DNA of 5,593 nt from an uncultured Eubacteriales bacterium (GTDB lineage Bacteria; Bacillota; Clostridia; Oscillospirales; CAG-272). The stretch covers positions 1 through 5,593 of the forward strand of contig CAKSVM010000144.1 in assembly GCA_934503195.1 (NCBI GenBank). The letters are read 5' to 3'. The notes below the pieces were generated by a model. It made no database searches and was not told the DNA's origin. It saw only the letters and a list, made by a program, of their open reading frames with translations. Below, piece after piece: positions 1 to 5,593 of the stretch. The translations under genes and the position numbers were made by a program. Positions within the stretch are counted from its first letter, which is position 1; every line of letters starts with the position of its first letter.

Positions 1-82
1 CCTTTGGACCGCGGTAACTCTGACAGATGTTTGTTTCATTCGCACGTCATTCAGCAGGATTCACATCAGGTTCATATTTTTC

Positions 83-91
83 TGCTAGAAT
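83..91 (+). promoter_or_regulatory. Candidate extended -10 promoter for the glycoside hydrolase gene
   Basis: TGCTAGAAT fits the extended -10 form TGnTATAAT with one mismatch. Transcription would start near base 98, leaving a leader of about 20 bases that carries the ribosome binding site AAAGGAGA (106-113). No convincing -35 box lies 16-18 bases upstream, so the call rests on the extended -10 alone. An upstream promoter outside the window is an alternative. Confidence 0.3.
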
Positions 92-118
92 TTTAGAAAA
101 CGATCAAAGGAGACAAAC

Positions 119-1729
119 ATGAAGCGTAAAATAATCTCAGGGAAGACCGACTTTGAAATCGAGGATCTCCCCGGAACCTCAAAAAGCTTTATAACCGAAC
201 CGGGCGATAAGCTGATTCTCCCGATCGACAGCGGATGCCGCTTTGACGTCAGCGAGGATTTTCCGGATATCGTCGGGGCACATAGATTCAACTCGCGCTC
301 AATGACGCTCGGAATGATTCTGCTCGAACGGAACGGAGATTACCTCGCGCTCGTCCCGGAGGACACGATCGGCGCGGGATGCCGGATTTATAAAAACGGT
401 GCGGGACTTCTCGAAGCCGCGGTCACCTCACAGGGCGAAATTCTCGAACTACCCGGAACGCTCAGGGAAATAATTGCGGCCTACCGAAAGCTCCGCGGAA
501 ATCTCCGCGTCACGCTCGACGAAAAGTCAAAGCGTCTGCCCGAACTTGAAAGACTTTCCCGCTCGGCGATAGTCTACGTCTGGCAGGACGATTACGAAAA
601 GCTGATGTATTCAAATAAGGACGAGAAGGTCAGCGTCAGGAATCCTGACGGAATTCTGAAAATCGCGAAAAAGCTGAAGGCCGGCGGAATCGAGGACATA
701 ATGTTCGGAATCTTCTTCAAGTCCGACCAGTCGGTCGTAAACGAACTCAGAAAGCTCGGATACATGACGTCGAAATACGACAACTACAACGACGTCCCGC
801 CCGCAGATCTCTGCGAAATTCTCCCGGAGACGCGGATCAATGAGTGCGATTATCTCAAACGCCGCGTAGGAGATTACCCGGATAAAATACTCACCGCGGC
901 GGACGGTTCGCTCGCTACCGCTTGGCAGCTCGACGGACTCGACGGAAAGCGCCACTCGCAGTACACAATGTGTCCGCTCTGTGCCGTCGAGGCGATGAAG
1001 AAGGAGATTCCCGAAGAGATAAAGGGAGCCGGATATGCCGCGAGGTTCATCGACGTCTTCGGAACCGGGCTTTCGGAGTGTCATTCGGAATCGCACAGCT
1101 TCACGCTCCGCGAGTCGGTCGGGATAAAGCGGTCGGCGTTTGAGTTTCTGACCGATATCGGACTGATTCCCGGCACCGAGGACGGATGCGAGGCACTCGC
1201 GTCGGCGGTCTGCTACAACGAGGGGATCGCGAGCCCGGTGTTCTTCCGCTATGACTGGCGCGAGGCCGGACGCAAAAAAGCGCGGATCTATGAGACTCAC
1301 GAGGCCGCGGAATGGTTCCGGAAATATATGCTCGACCCCGGACACCGCTTCCCGCTCTGGGAATTATGCTGGCGCGACTCGGTGATATCCTATCCGTACT
1401 GGGGCGACTCGCTTCTCTGCTGTCCGGAGGTGGCACCCGAGCGGATACTTATGGCCGCGCTTTTCGCCGAGCCGCCGCTCTACTCGTTCTTCGAGAAGGA
1501 TTTCGAAAAGCTTGAGGGACTTATCGTGGAGTCTTATGGAAAAATCCGCGAGGTTTTGTGCGCGGTCGGGAATCTCCCGATGACCGATTTCGGCCGGGTG
1601 GGAGACGGGCTGTACAGATCGGAATTCGGCGGGAAGGTGAGCGTTTTCGCGAACTTCACGAGTGAGGAGAAACGATTTGAGAATGTCCGCGTCGCGGGGA
1701 TGGGGTTTGAGGTGGTAGGGCATTCCTGA
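119..1729 (+). CDS. Cytoplasmic GH101/GH129-related glycoside hydrolase, 536 aa
   Basis: Probable retaining glycosidase with a TIM-barrel core, recognised from motif order rather than a search. Residues 1-120 look like an N-terminal beta-rich domain (PGDKLILPID near 28-37; GMILLERNGDYLALVPED near 65-82). The barrel follows: YRKLRGNLRVTLDEK (122-136), the strand IVYVWQDD (151-158), and GYMTSKYDNYNDV (214-226). FIDVFGTGLSECHSESH (310-326) offers Asp312 as candidate nucleophile, and PGTEDG (351-356) offers Glu354 as candidate acid/base. FPLWELCWRDSVISYPYWGD (411-430) resembles a conserved segment late in the barrel of this group. Residues ~485-536 look like a closing beta domain. There is no signal peptide or membrane segment, so it should act in the cytoplasm on imported sugars or glycoconjugates. 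The group includes alpha-N-acetylgalactosaminidases, but the substrate here is unknown and no sugar transporter or other sugar gene is adjacent. It is shorter than most relatives I recall. AAAGGAGA, six bases before ATG, fixes the start. A CPLC motif (285-288) may be incidental. Confidence 0.72.
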   Translation: MKRKIISGKTDFEIEDLPGTSKSFITEPGDKLILPIDSGCRFDVSEDFPDIVGAHRFNSRSMTLGMILLERNGDYLALVPEDTIGAGCRIYKNGAGLLEAAVTSQGEILELPGTLREIIAAYRKLRGNLRVTLDEKSKRLPELERLSRSAIVYVWQDDYEKLMYSNKDEKVSVRNPDGILKIAKKLKAGGIEDIMFGIFFKSDQSVVNELRKLGYMTSKYDNYNDVPPADLCEILPETRINECDYLKRRVGDYPDKILTAADGSLATAWQLDGLDGKRHSQYTMCPLCAVEAMKKEIPEEIKGAGYAARFIDVFGTGLSECHSESHSFTLRESVGIKRSAFEFLTDIGLIPGTEDGCEALASAVCYNEGIASPVFFRYDWREAGRKKARIYETHEAAEWFRKYMLDPGHRFPLWELCWRDSVISYPYWGDSLLCCPEVAPERILMAALFAEPPLYSFFEKDFEKLEGLIVESYGKIREVLCAVGNLPMTDFGRVGDGLYRSEFGGKVSVFANFTSEEKRFENVRVAGMGFEVVGHS

Positions 1730-1746
1730 AAATCGCCGCGAAACAC

Positions 1747-1775
1747 TTGAAAAAATCCTCTGACTGTGGTATAAT
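1747..1775 (+). promoter_or_regulatory. Near-consensus sigma-A-type promoter of the GIY-YIG gene
   Basis: The -35 box TTGAAA (1747-1752) and the perfect -10 box TATAAT (1770-1775) are separated by exactly 17 bases. A TG one base before the -10 adds an extended -10 element. The start of transcription should lie near 1782, about 26 bases before the ATG at 1808. Its strength suggests constitutive housekeeping-type expression, independent of the hydrolase gene that ends 18 bases before the -35 box. No operator-like repeat overlaps it. Confidence 0.85.
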
Positions 1776-1807
1776 AATATAAATATCACAAACCAGAGAG
1801 GTGCAGC

Positions 1808-2500
1808 ATGGAGTCGCAAGGAGTCATTTACATACTTACCAATCCGTCGTTTCCGGACTTTGTAAAGATCGGGTACGCTGACGATATCAATCGCCGTCTG
1901 AATCAACTGAACCGCAGCGAGTGTGTACCGTTCGCGTTTCGTGTATACGCGACATATGAGGTCTCGTCCCGGCTCTCAGACACAAAGATTCATTCGATCA
2001 TAGACAAGCTCAACCCGGATCTGCGGTCGATCGAAAATTTCAACGGCCAGCGCCGCGTGCGCGAGTTCTACGCGATGAAGCCGACCGAGGCTTACGCGAT
2101 ACTTGAAGCCATCGCTGACATAAACGGATGCCGCGACAAGCTCCGCCTCATCGAACCGAGCGAATCGGAAAAGCAGGAGGAGAATCTCGCGATAGAGGTC
2201 AAGAAAGAGGTAAAAACACGAAACTCGCCATTCAGTTTTTCCGCGTGCGGGATTCCGGTCGGCGCGGAGCTTGAATTCTGGTCCTCGGCGTATCAGCCGA
2301 CGGGGATAATCTGCAAAGTCGTTGACGACCGGCACGTAATGTATGAAAGCGAAATCTATTCGCTGACCGGACTCGCAAAAAAGCTGACTCACACCTCAAA
2401 GGCCTTAAACGGCACAATCTACTATAAATACAACGGGAGCTGGCTGAATGAAATCCGGCGCAGGATGGGTTACTCGATTCCATACCGCAAAAACAGATAA
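1808..2500 (+). CDS. GIY-YIG nuclease family protein (T5orf172-like) with C-terminal RAMA/DUF4357-like domain, 230 aa
   Basis: Residues 5-90 form a GIY-YIG fold of the T5orf172 kind. GVIYIL (5-10) supplies the first motif, with Tyr8. VKIGYADDINRRLNQLN (19-35) supplies the second, with KIG in place of YIG and Arg30 as candidate catalytic arginine. His62 lies in KIHSIIDKL, and Glu86 in REFYAM is the probable metal ligand. All key positions appear present, so DNA cleavage is plausible. A charged, hinge-like linker spans about 117-140. Residues 142-218 resemble RAMA/DUF4357 modules: GIPVGAELEFW (148-158), VVDDRHVMYESEIYSLTGLAKKL (171-193, key DD, Y and SL positions), then NGTIYYKYNGSWLNEIR (201-217). 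RAMA domains are predicted readers of modified DNA in restriction-type systems. The tail YRKNR is basic. No signal peptide or membrane helix is visible, so it is cytoplasmic. GAGAGG, about six bases upstream, supports this ATG. It sits alone with its own promoter and no methyltransferase or phage gene beside it, so its biological role is open: stand-alone nuclease, DNA-damage factor or phage defence. Confidence 0.82.
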   Translation: MESQGVIYILTNPSFPDFVKIGYADDINRRLNQLNRSECVPFAFRVYATYEVSSRLSDTKIHSIIDKLNPDLRSIENFNGQRRVREFYAMKPTEAYAILEAIADINGCRDKLRLIEPSESEKQEENLAIEVKKEVKTRNSPFSFSACGIPVGAELEFWSSAYQPTGIICKVVDDRHVMYESEIYSLTGLAKKLTHTSKALNGTIYYKYNGSWLNEIRRRMGYSIPYRKNR

Positions 2501-2505
2501 AACAA

Positions 2506-2549
2506 CCACCGCGAGGTCATAACCCGCGGTGGCCGCCCTTTTTAATTTT
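2506..2549. terminator. Probable bidirectional intrinsic terminator between convergent genes
   Basis: The arms CCACCGCG (2506-2513) and CGCGGTGG (2525-2532) are perfectly complementary. Inside them GGT/ACC (2515-2517 with 2522-2524) extends the stem past one bulged A, leaving a four-base loop. On the plus strand TTTTT starts at 2539 after a six-base spacer, with a second TTTT at 2546-2549. On the minus strand the stem is followed at once by TTGTTTTATC, a better-placed U tract. The hairpin begins five bases after the GIY-YIG stop and lies just beyond the permease stop, so one structure can end both transcripts. Confidence 0.82.
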
Positions 2550-4551
2550 AATCCCGTCCCCGGCTCACTATCTTGCAGTAACCGTTCGACGTCATCTTAT
2601 ACACCATCGCGTAAACCGCCGCGTAGACAAGGTAGGCGATAACCGTCACAACAAGAACAAGCCGCATATTGTCGAGCGCGAAAAGCTTCAGCATCCGCCA
2701 GATGAACGGGAACGCGAATCCGATATGCAGTCCGGCAAGCACCATCGGCGCGAAGAATACCATCAGCATCTGGGAATCAATGCTCTTCCGGATATCAGCC
2801 GCCGTCATGCCGAGCTTCTGCATGATCTCAAATCTTGACTGATCCTCATATCCCTCCGACATCTGCTTGTAGTAGATAATCAGCACGGCTCCCGCCATGA
2901 AGGTGAGACTCAGGATTATTCCGATGAAGAACAGTCCCCCGTAGGTGTCGTAGAAGAATGCCTCGTTCTCGGCGCGGGTCTCGACGCGAAGCATACCGTA
3001 GGTTCCTGTGATCGCGCTCATTTCCATCGCAATCTCAGCAGGGTCGCCGCCGTCAAGGTCAAAGCCGAGATACCAATAGAGATCGGGGATCAAGTACTCG
3101 TTTTCCGCAATCACCGATTCGGAAAGTTTCTCAAAGTCCGGCGTTACGATATAGATAGTCTCTGTAGTCATAACCGAGGCGAATCCGTTGTCCTCGAATT
3201 CCTTTGTTCTCCCGGCAACCACTTCCGTATGACCGTTGAACACAAGCGTATTTTCTGAATAATCGATCGACCCGCCAACGAAAATCTCGCCGTCCGAAAG
3301 TTCTCTGCCATCGCCGCTTAAAATACGATAATCCTCAATCGGCAGGATGTCCACATAAACGAACTCGGCCTTCCCGGTGCCGGAGAGTCTCCATTCATCA
3401 TCTGTTGGCTGAGTGTTTATCCGTCCGTCATAGCAGACTCCCGTGGTCGAGAAGTAGCGGTAACCCATCACGTTCTTCATGGCTCCGCCGCGTGACGAGA
3501 CGATATTTTCAACCTTTCTGCGCGTTTCAGAGATATTTTCATCAGAAAGGCCGCCAATCTCACGCACGCGCATTGATAGATAGATATCCCTAGGGTAGCG
3601 CGTTTTTATCGTATCCTCCATGCCGACGTAAAGGCTCAGCGACGAGCTTATCATGACAAGCACCATCGTGCAGAGTATGCAGATCGAAGCGAGTCCCGCG
3701 CCGTTGCGCTTCATGCGGTAGGTCATCGAGGCGACCGGGACGAAGTGATTCTTTTTGTAATAATATTTCTTGTTTTTCTGAAGTATCCGACAGAGCGTGA
3801 CCGATCCGGCCGTCATCAGGCAGTATGTTCCGATTATGACCATTATCACGGCGATGAAGAAGAGCGTGACCGCCTCGGCCGGACTCTTTATCCTGACCGC
3901 GATCACGTACGCGCCGCCAACGAGAAGGACTCCGGTAAAAGCGAGAAGCCAGTTCGCCTTCGGCGGCTTTTCGCCGACGCTCTCGCTTTTCAGAAGCTCA
4001 AGCGGGCGCGAGACATGGACAATCCGCAGGGAGTTCAGATATATAAGGAAGAAGATCACCGCGAAGGTGACGATCGTATCGGATACCGCCAGAACCGGCA
4101 GCCGCATATTGTAGTCGACCGACGATTTTATCATCCTGAGAAGTCCGAGCTCGGCGAGCTTTGAGAAGAGAATTCCGAGTGAGAGTCCGCCGACAAGTCC
4201 GATTCCCGAGATGAAGAGCGACTCGAAGGTGATAATACGCGCGATGTTTGATTTGTCCATTCCGAGGATGCTGTAGAGTCCGAACTCCTTGTTCCGGCGT
4301 CTGACGAGGAAGGAATTCGTGTAGAAGAGGAAGATCAGCGCGAAGACCGCGATCACGAATTTTCCGAGCGAGAGGATCATCATGAGATTTCCGCCGTTCT
4401 TTACTCCGTAAAGCAGCTCACAGCGCGAAAGCGACGCCAGAATATAGTACATCATGACGATTCCGACCGCGGTCAGAATGTAGGGAAAGCAGAGGCGGCG
4501 GTTCTTCGAGATTCCCATGAGAGCGAGTTTCGGGTAGAAACCGAGCTTCAT
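2548..4551 (-). CDS. BceB-type FtsX-like ABC transporter permease, 667 aa
   Basis: Membrane subunit of a peptide-antibiotic resistance and sensing transporter. Ten hydrophobic segments are visible at about residues 22-42, 62-82, 108-130, 153-173, 200-220, 229-250, 285-308, 538-560, 594-616 and 628-650. The ~230-residue hydrophilic stretch between segments 7 and 8 (309-537) is the large extracellular domain that marks BceB-type permeases and sets them apart from four-helix MacB/LolE types. FtsX-like cytoplasmic coupling segments appear twice: RRRNKEFGLYSILGM (84-98) and SEGYEDQSRFEIMQKLGM (565-582). In characterised homologues this subunit works with the ATPase to free lipid II-cycle intermediates from bacitracin-like or lantibiotic peptides, and it signals flux to a BceS-type kinase. 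The ligand here cannot be read from sequence. Length is close to the ~650 residues usual for BceB. The ATG overlaps the ATPase stop by four bases and has a strong ribosome binding site at 4557-4566, so translation is coupled. The frame is intact. Confidence 0.9.
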   Translation of the reverse strand: MKLGFYPKLALMGISKNRRLCFPYILTAVGIVMMYYILASLSRCELLYGVKNGGNLMMILSLGKFVIAVFALIFLFYTNSFLVRRRNKEFGLYSILGMDKSNIARIITFESLFISGIGLVGGLSLGILFSKLAELGLLRMIKSSVDYNMRLPVLAVSDTIVTFAVIFFLIYLNSLRIVHVSRPLELLKSESVGEKPPKANWLLAFTGVLLVGGAYVIAVRIKSPAEAVTLFFIAVIMVIIGTYCLMTAGSVTLCRILQKNKKYYYKKNHFVPVASMTYRMKRNGAGLASICILCTMVLVMISSSLSLYVGMEDTIKTRYPRDIYLSMRVREIGGLSDENISETRRKVENIVSSRGGAMKNVMGYRYFSTTGVCYDGRINTQPTDDEWRLSGTGKAEFVYVDILPIEDYRILSGDGRELSDGEIFVGGSIDYSENTLVFNGHTEVVAGRTKEFEDNGFASVMTTETIYIVTPDFEKLSESVIAENEYLIPDLYWYLGFDLDGGDPAEIAMEMSAITGTYGMLRVETRAENEAFFYDTYGGLFFIGIILSLTFMAGAVLIIYYKQMSEGYEDQSRFEIMQKLGMTAADIRKSIDSQMLMVFFAPMVLAGLHIGFAFPFIWRMLKLFALDNMRLVLVVTVIAYLVYAAVYAMVYKMTSNGYCKIVSRGRD

Positions 4552-5312
4552 CTCGACTCACCTCCCGACTGAAGGAGAGTCAGGGTTTCAGATATCTTCA
4601 GATAAAGCTGTTCGTTCGTGTCGCCGCCGCGGTAGATCTGATGGAAGACCTCGCCGTCGCGGATGAAGAGAACGCGCGACGCGTTGCTGGCGGCCTTTAC
4701 CGAGTGCGTGACCATGAGGATCGTCTGTCCGGCCGCGTTGATTTCGCCGAAGAGACGCAGAAGCTCGTCGGTCGCCTTTGAGTCAAGCGCGCCGGTCGGC
4801 TCGTCGGCGAGGATGAGCCGCGGATTCGTGATAAGTGCGCGGGCGACGGCGGCGCGCTGCTTCTGACCGCCCGAGATCTCGTAGGGGTATTTTTTCAGGA
4901 GATCGGATATCCCGAGCTTAGCGGCGATCGGGGCAAGCCGCTTGTTCATCTCGTCGTAGCCCTTTCCGGCGAGAACGAGCGGGAGATAGATGTTATCCTC
5001 TACCGAGAAGGTGTCGAGGAGGTTGAATTCCTGAAAGACGAAGCCGAGCTTGTCGCGCCTGAAGTCGGCGAGATCCTTTTCCTTTATCGACGAGCAGTCG
5101 CGCCCGTCAAGCAGAACTGTACCCGAGGTCGGGCGGTCTAGCGACGCGAGAATATTGAGAAGGGTGGTCTTTCCGGATCCCGACTCGCCCATTATCGCGA
5201 CGTACTCGCCGTTCTCAACGCTGAAATTGACGTCACGCAGAGCCTCGACCTTATTCGCGCCGAGACGTGAGGTATAGATTTTTCCGATATGTGATACTGT
5301 AAGTAAACTCAT
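4548..5312 (-). CDS. BceA-type ABC transporter ATP-binding protein, 254 aa
   Basis: Cytoplasmic ATPase that powers the permease encoded immediately downstream. All nucleotide-binding motifs are intact: Walker A GESGSGKT (42-49), Q-loop Gln94 in FVFQEFNLLD, signature ISGGQKQ (146-152), Walker B RLILADE (165-171) with catalytic Glu171, D-loop GALDSK (174-179) and switch His203 in MVTHS. It belongs to the LolD/MacB/BceA branch that partners FtsX-like permeases. The C-terminal segment after the H-loop (FIRDGEVFHQIYRGG, 216-230, then about 24 residues) resembles BceA-type ATPases. Length matches the family. The start is set by GGAGG (plus-strand CCTCC, 5322-5326) nine bases upstream. Gene order ATPase then permease, the ATGA overlap and a single upstream promoter indicate a two-gene operon. 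The last codons also encode the permease ribosome binding site. Expression is probably induced by a response regulator through the palindrome at 5403-5416, but that is inferred. Confidence 0.93.
   Translation of the reverse strand: MSLLTVSHIGKIYTSRLGANKVEALRDVNFSVENGEYVAIMGESGSGKTTLLNILASLDRPTSGTVLLDGRDCSSIKEKDLADFRRDKLGFVFQEFNLLDTFSVEDNIYLPLVLAGKGYDEMNKRLAPIAAKLGISDLLKKYPYEISGGQKQRAAVARALITNPRLILADEPTGALDSKATDELLRLFGEINAAGQTILMVTHSVKAASNASRVLFIRDGEVFHQIYRGGDTNEQLYLKISETLTLLQSGGESR
4557..4566 (-). promoter_or_regulatory. Strong ribosome binding site for the permease, embedded in the ATPase gene
   Basis: Read on the minus strand this is GGGAGGTGAG, which contains GGAGGTGA, a full match to the anti-Shine-Dalgarno sequence. 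It lies about six bases before the permease ATG, inside the last codons of the ATPase gene (Gly-Gly-Glu). With the ATGA stop/start overlap it supports this start and implies coupled, balanced synthesis of the two subunits. Confidence 0.85.
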
Positions 5313-5342
5313 TTATTTTTTCCTCCGATTGATTATGACAAT

Positions 5343-5371
5343 ATTATACATCAAAACGGAGCGTCATTCCA
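5343..5371 (-). promoter_or_regulatory. Candidate promoter of the BceAB-type operon
   Basis: On the minus strand a perfect TATAAT (5348 down to 5343) lies about 30 bases before the ATPase start. The sequence 17 bases further upstream, TGGAAT (5371-5366), matches TTGACA at only three of six positions. A good -10 with a poor -35 is the pattern expected of a promoter that needs an activator, and a palindromic candidate operator lies upstream. Transcription would begin near 5336, just ahead of the ribosome binding site. Confidence 0.6.
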
Positions 5372-5402
5372 TAGCTTCGTCTTACAATAACGCGGGAAGT
5401 TA

Positions 5403-5416
5403 TGACATTTTTGTCA
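5403..5416 (-). promoter_or_regulatory. Candidate BceR-type response-regulator operator
   Basis: TGACA-TTTT-TGTCA is a perfect inverted repeat with five-base arms and a four-base spacer. From memory, the sites of BceR-like regulators upstream of bceAB-type operons have the form TnACA-N4-TGTnA, which this fits at every fixed position. Its centre is about 73 bases upstream of the predicted transcription start, a reasonable place for an activator. The assignment is by pattern only, and the regulator gene is not in the window. Confidence 0.55.
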
Positions 5417-5419
5417 CAT

Positions 5420-5476
5420 TGCCGTTTTGGAAGGATTTGTTTTACGGTTTGCGCGGTATGCCGTGGAAGGTTTTGT
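5420..5476. repeat. Imperfect direct repeat upstream of the transporter operon
   Basis: Copy one (5420-5440) reads TGCCGT-TTT-GGAAGG-ATTTGT and copy two (5459-5476) reads TGCCGT-GGAAGG-TTTTGT. They match at 17 of 18 aligned bases, apart from three extra Ts in the first copy. The unit spacing is 39 bases from start to start. Neither copy has dyad symmetry. The repeat may be part of a larger dispersed intergenic element that continues into the GC-rich palindromes. Confidence 0.5.
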
Positions 5477-5524
5477 GAGGGCGGACAGCGGGTGGACCCG
5501 GACGCATACGGGTTTCCCCGCAGG

Positions 5525-5585
5525 GCGCGAAGCGCGGTAAAGCCGCGCGTCGCGTGTTCCGGCGCGGCTTCGCCGCGCCCGAACG
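5525..5585. repeat. Pair of GC-rich palindromes resembling an extragenic palindromic repeat
   Basis: The right hairpin has perfect eight-base arms, GGCGCGGC (5561-5568) and GCCGCGCC (5572-5579), around the loop TTC. After one C-C mismatch, GTTC (5556-5559) pairs with GAAC (5581-5584). The left element can fold as GCGC-GAA-GCGC (5525-5535), or as GCGCGG (5532-5537) with CCGCGC (5543-5548) flanked by CGCGA/TCGCG. Read on opposite strands, both carry a GAA loop in a GGCGC-type stem, so they form an inverted pair like REP/BIME elements. No T tract follows, so a simple terminator is unlikely. No gene is supported between 5313 and the window end. Confidence 0.55.
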
Positions 5586-5593
5586 GCTCTGTC

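Noticed and set aside
1..82. Left-edge sequence as the 3' end of an upstream gene
   Set aside because: Nothing in this short stretch gives a recognisable peptide, terminator hairpin or RNA structure, so I cannot support any feature there.
611..1345. Long open frame of 244 codons on the minus strand inside the hydrolase gene
   Set aside because: It lies wholly antisense to a well-supported gene. Its translation is rich in Arg with no recognisable domain, and the pattern fits a shadow frame created by GC-biased codon positions of the real gene.
1730..1746. Terminator for the hydrolase gene
   Set aside because: No stem followed by a T tract occurs between its stop codon and the next promoter, so the hydrolase transcript may read into the GIY-YIG gene.
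1364..1906. Minus-strand open frame of 180 codons spanning the end of the hydrolase and the start of the GIY-YIG gene
   Set aside because: It crosses a near-perfect plus-strand promoter and two confident gene ends, shows no domain or convincing ribosome binding site, and is best explained as a chance frame.
3573..3588. Short GATA-rich run (gatagatagatat) inside the permease gene
   Set aside because: It is only three to four units long, lies in an intact reading frame encoding IYLSMR-like residues, and is too short to suggest phase variation.
3745..4164. Plus-strand open frame of 139 codons opposite the permease
   Set aside because: The product is highly charged with no recognisable fold and is antisense to transmembrane segments of an intact permease, so it is a shadow frame.
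5489..5521. Small inverted repeats (CGGGT-GG-ACCCG, and GCGGG with CCCGC) as a structured RNA
   Set aside because: The inner repeat has only a two-base loop and the others are short arms in a GC-rich region where such pairings arise by chance; no known RNA family was recognised.

Overview
The window looks like chromosomal DNA from an anaerobic gut-type member of the Firmicutes (Clostridia, perhaps Oscillospiraceae-like). This is an inference from three things: strong GGAGG-type ribosome binding sites, canonical sigma-A-like promoters, and a BceAB-type peptide-antibiotic transporter, a system typical of Firmicutes. Base composition is moderately GC-rich, and the last ~70 bases are much richer. 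Four genes fill most of the sequence. I see no tRNA, rRNA, CRISPR array, transposase or phage gene.

Layout. Bases 1-118 hold no gene I can support, only a weak candidate promoter and a good ribosome binding site. Bases 119-1729 (+) encode a 536-residue cytoplasmic protein that I read as a glycoside hydrolase of the GH101/GH129-related TIM-barrel group, with plausible catalytic Asp and Glu. A near-consensus promoter then drives 1808-2500 (+), a 230-residue protein combining an N-terminal GIY-YIG (T5orf172-like) nuclease domain with a C-terminal RAMA/DUF4357-like domain. This gene converges on a two-gene minus-strand operon, and a hairpin at 2506-2532 probably terminates transcription from both sides.

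The minus-strand operon (5312 down to 2548) encodes an ATPase and a 10-helix FtsX-like permease with a ~230-residue extracellular domain. The two genes overlap by ATGA. Together they have the architecture of BceAB modules, which protect against cell-wall-targeting peptide antibiotics. Upstream of the ATPase gene lie a TATAAT -10 box and, further out, a perfect TGACA-N4-TGTCA inverted repeat. That repeat matches the site form I recall for BceR-type response regulators. No histidine kinase or response regulator gene is in the window, so the regulator would have to be encoded elsewhere.

The right end (about 5420-5593) has no supportable gene. It contains an imperfect direct repeat followed by two very GC-rich hairpins in opposite orientation, resembling an extragenic palindromic repeat.

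The genes do not form one pathway: the hydrolase, the nuclease-like protein and the resistance transporter look like three independent transcription units. I found no clear new multi-gene system. The observations most worth following are the BceR-like operator, the GIY-YIG/RAMA-like fusion, the compact hydrolase and the right-end palindromes.
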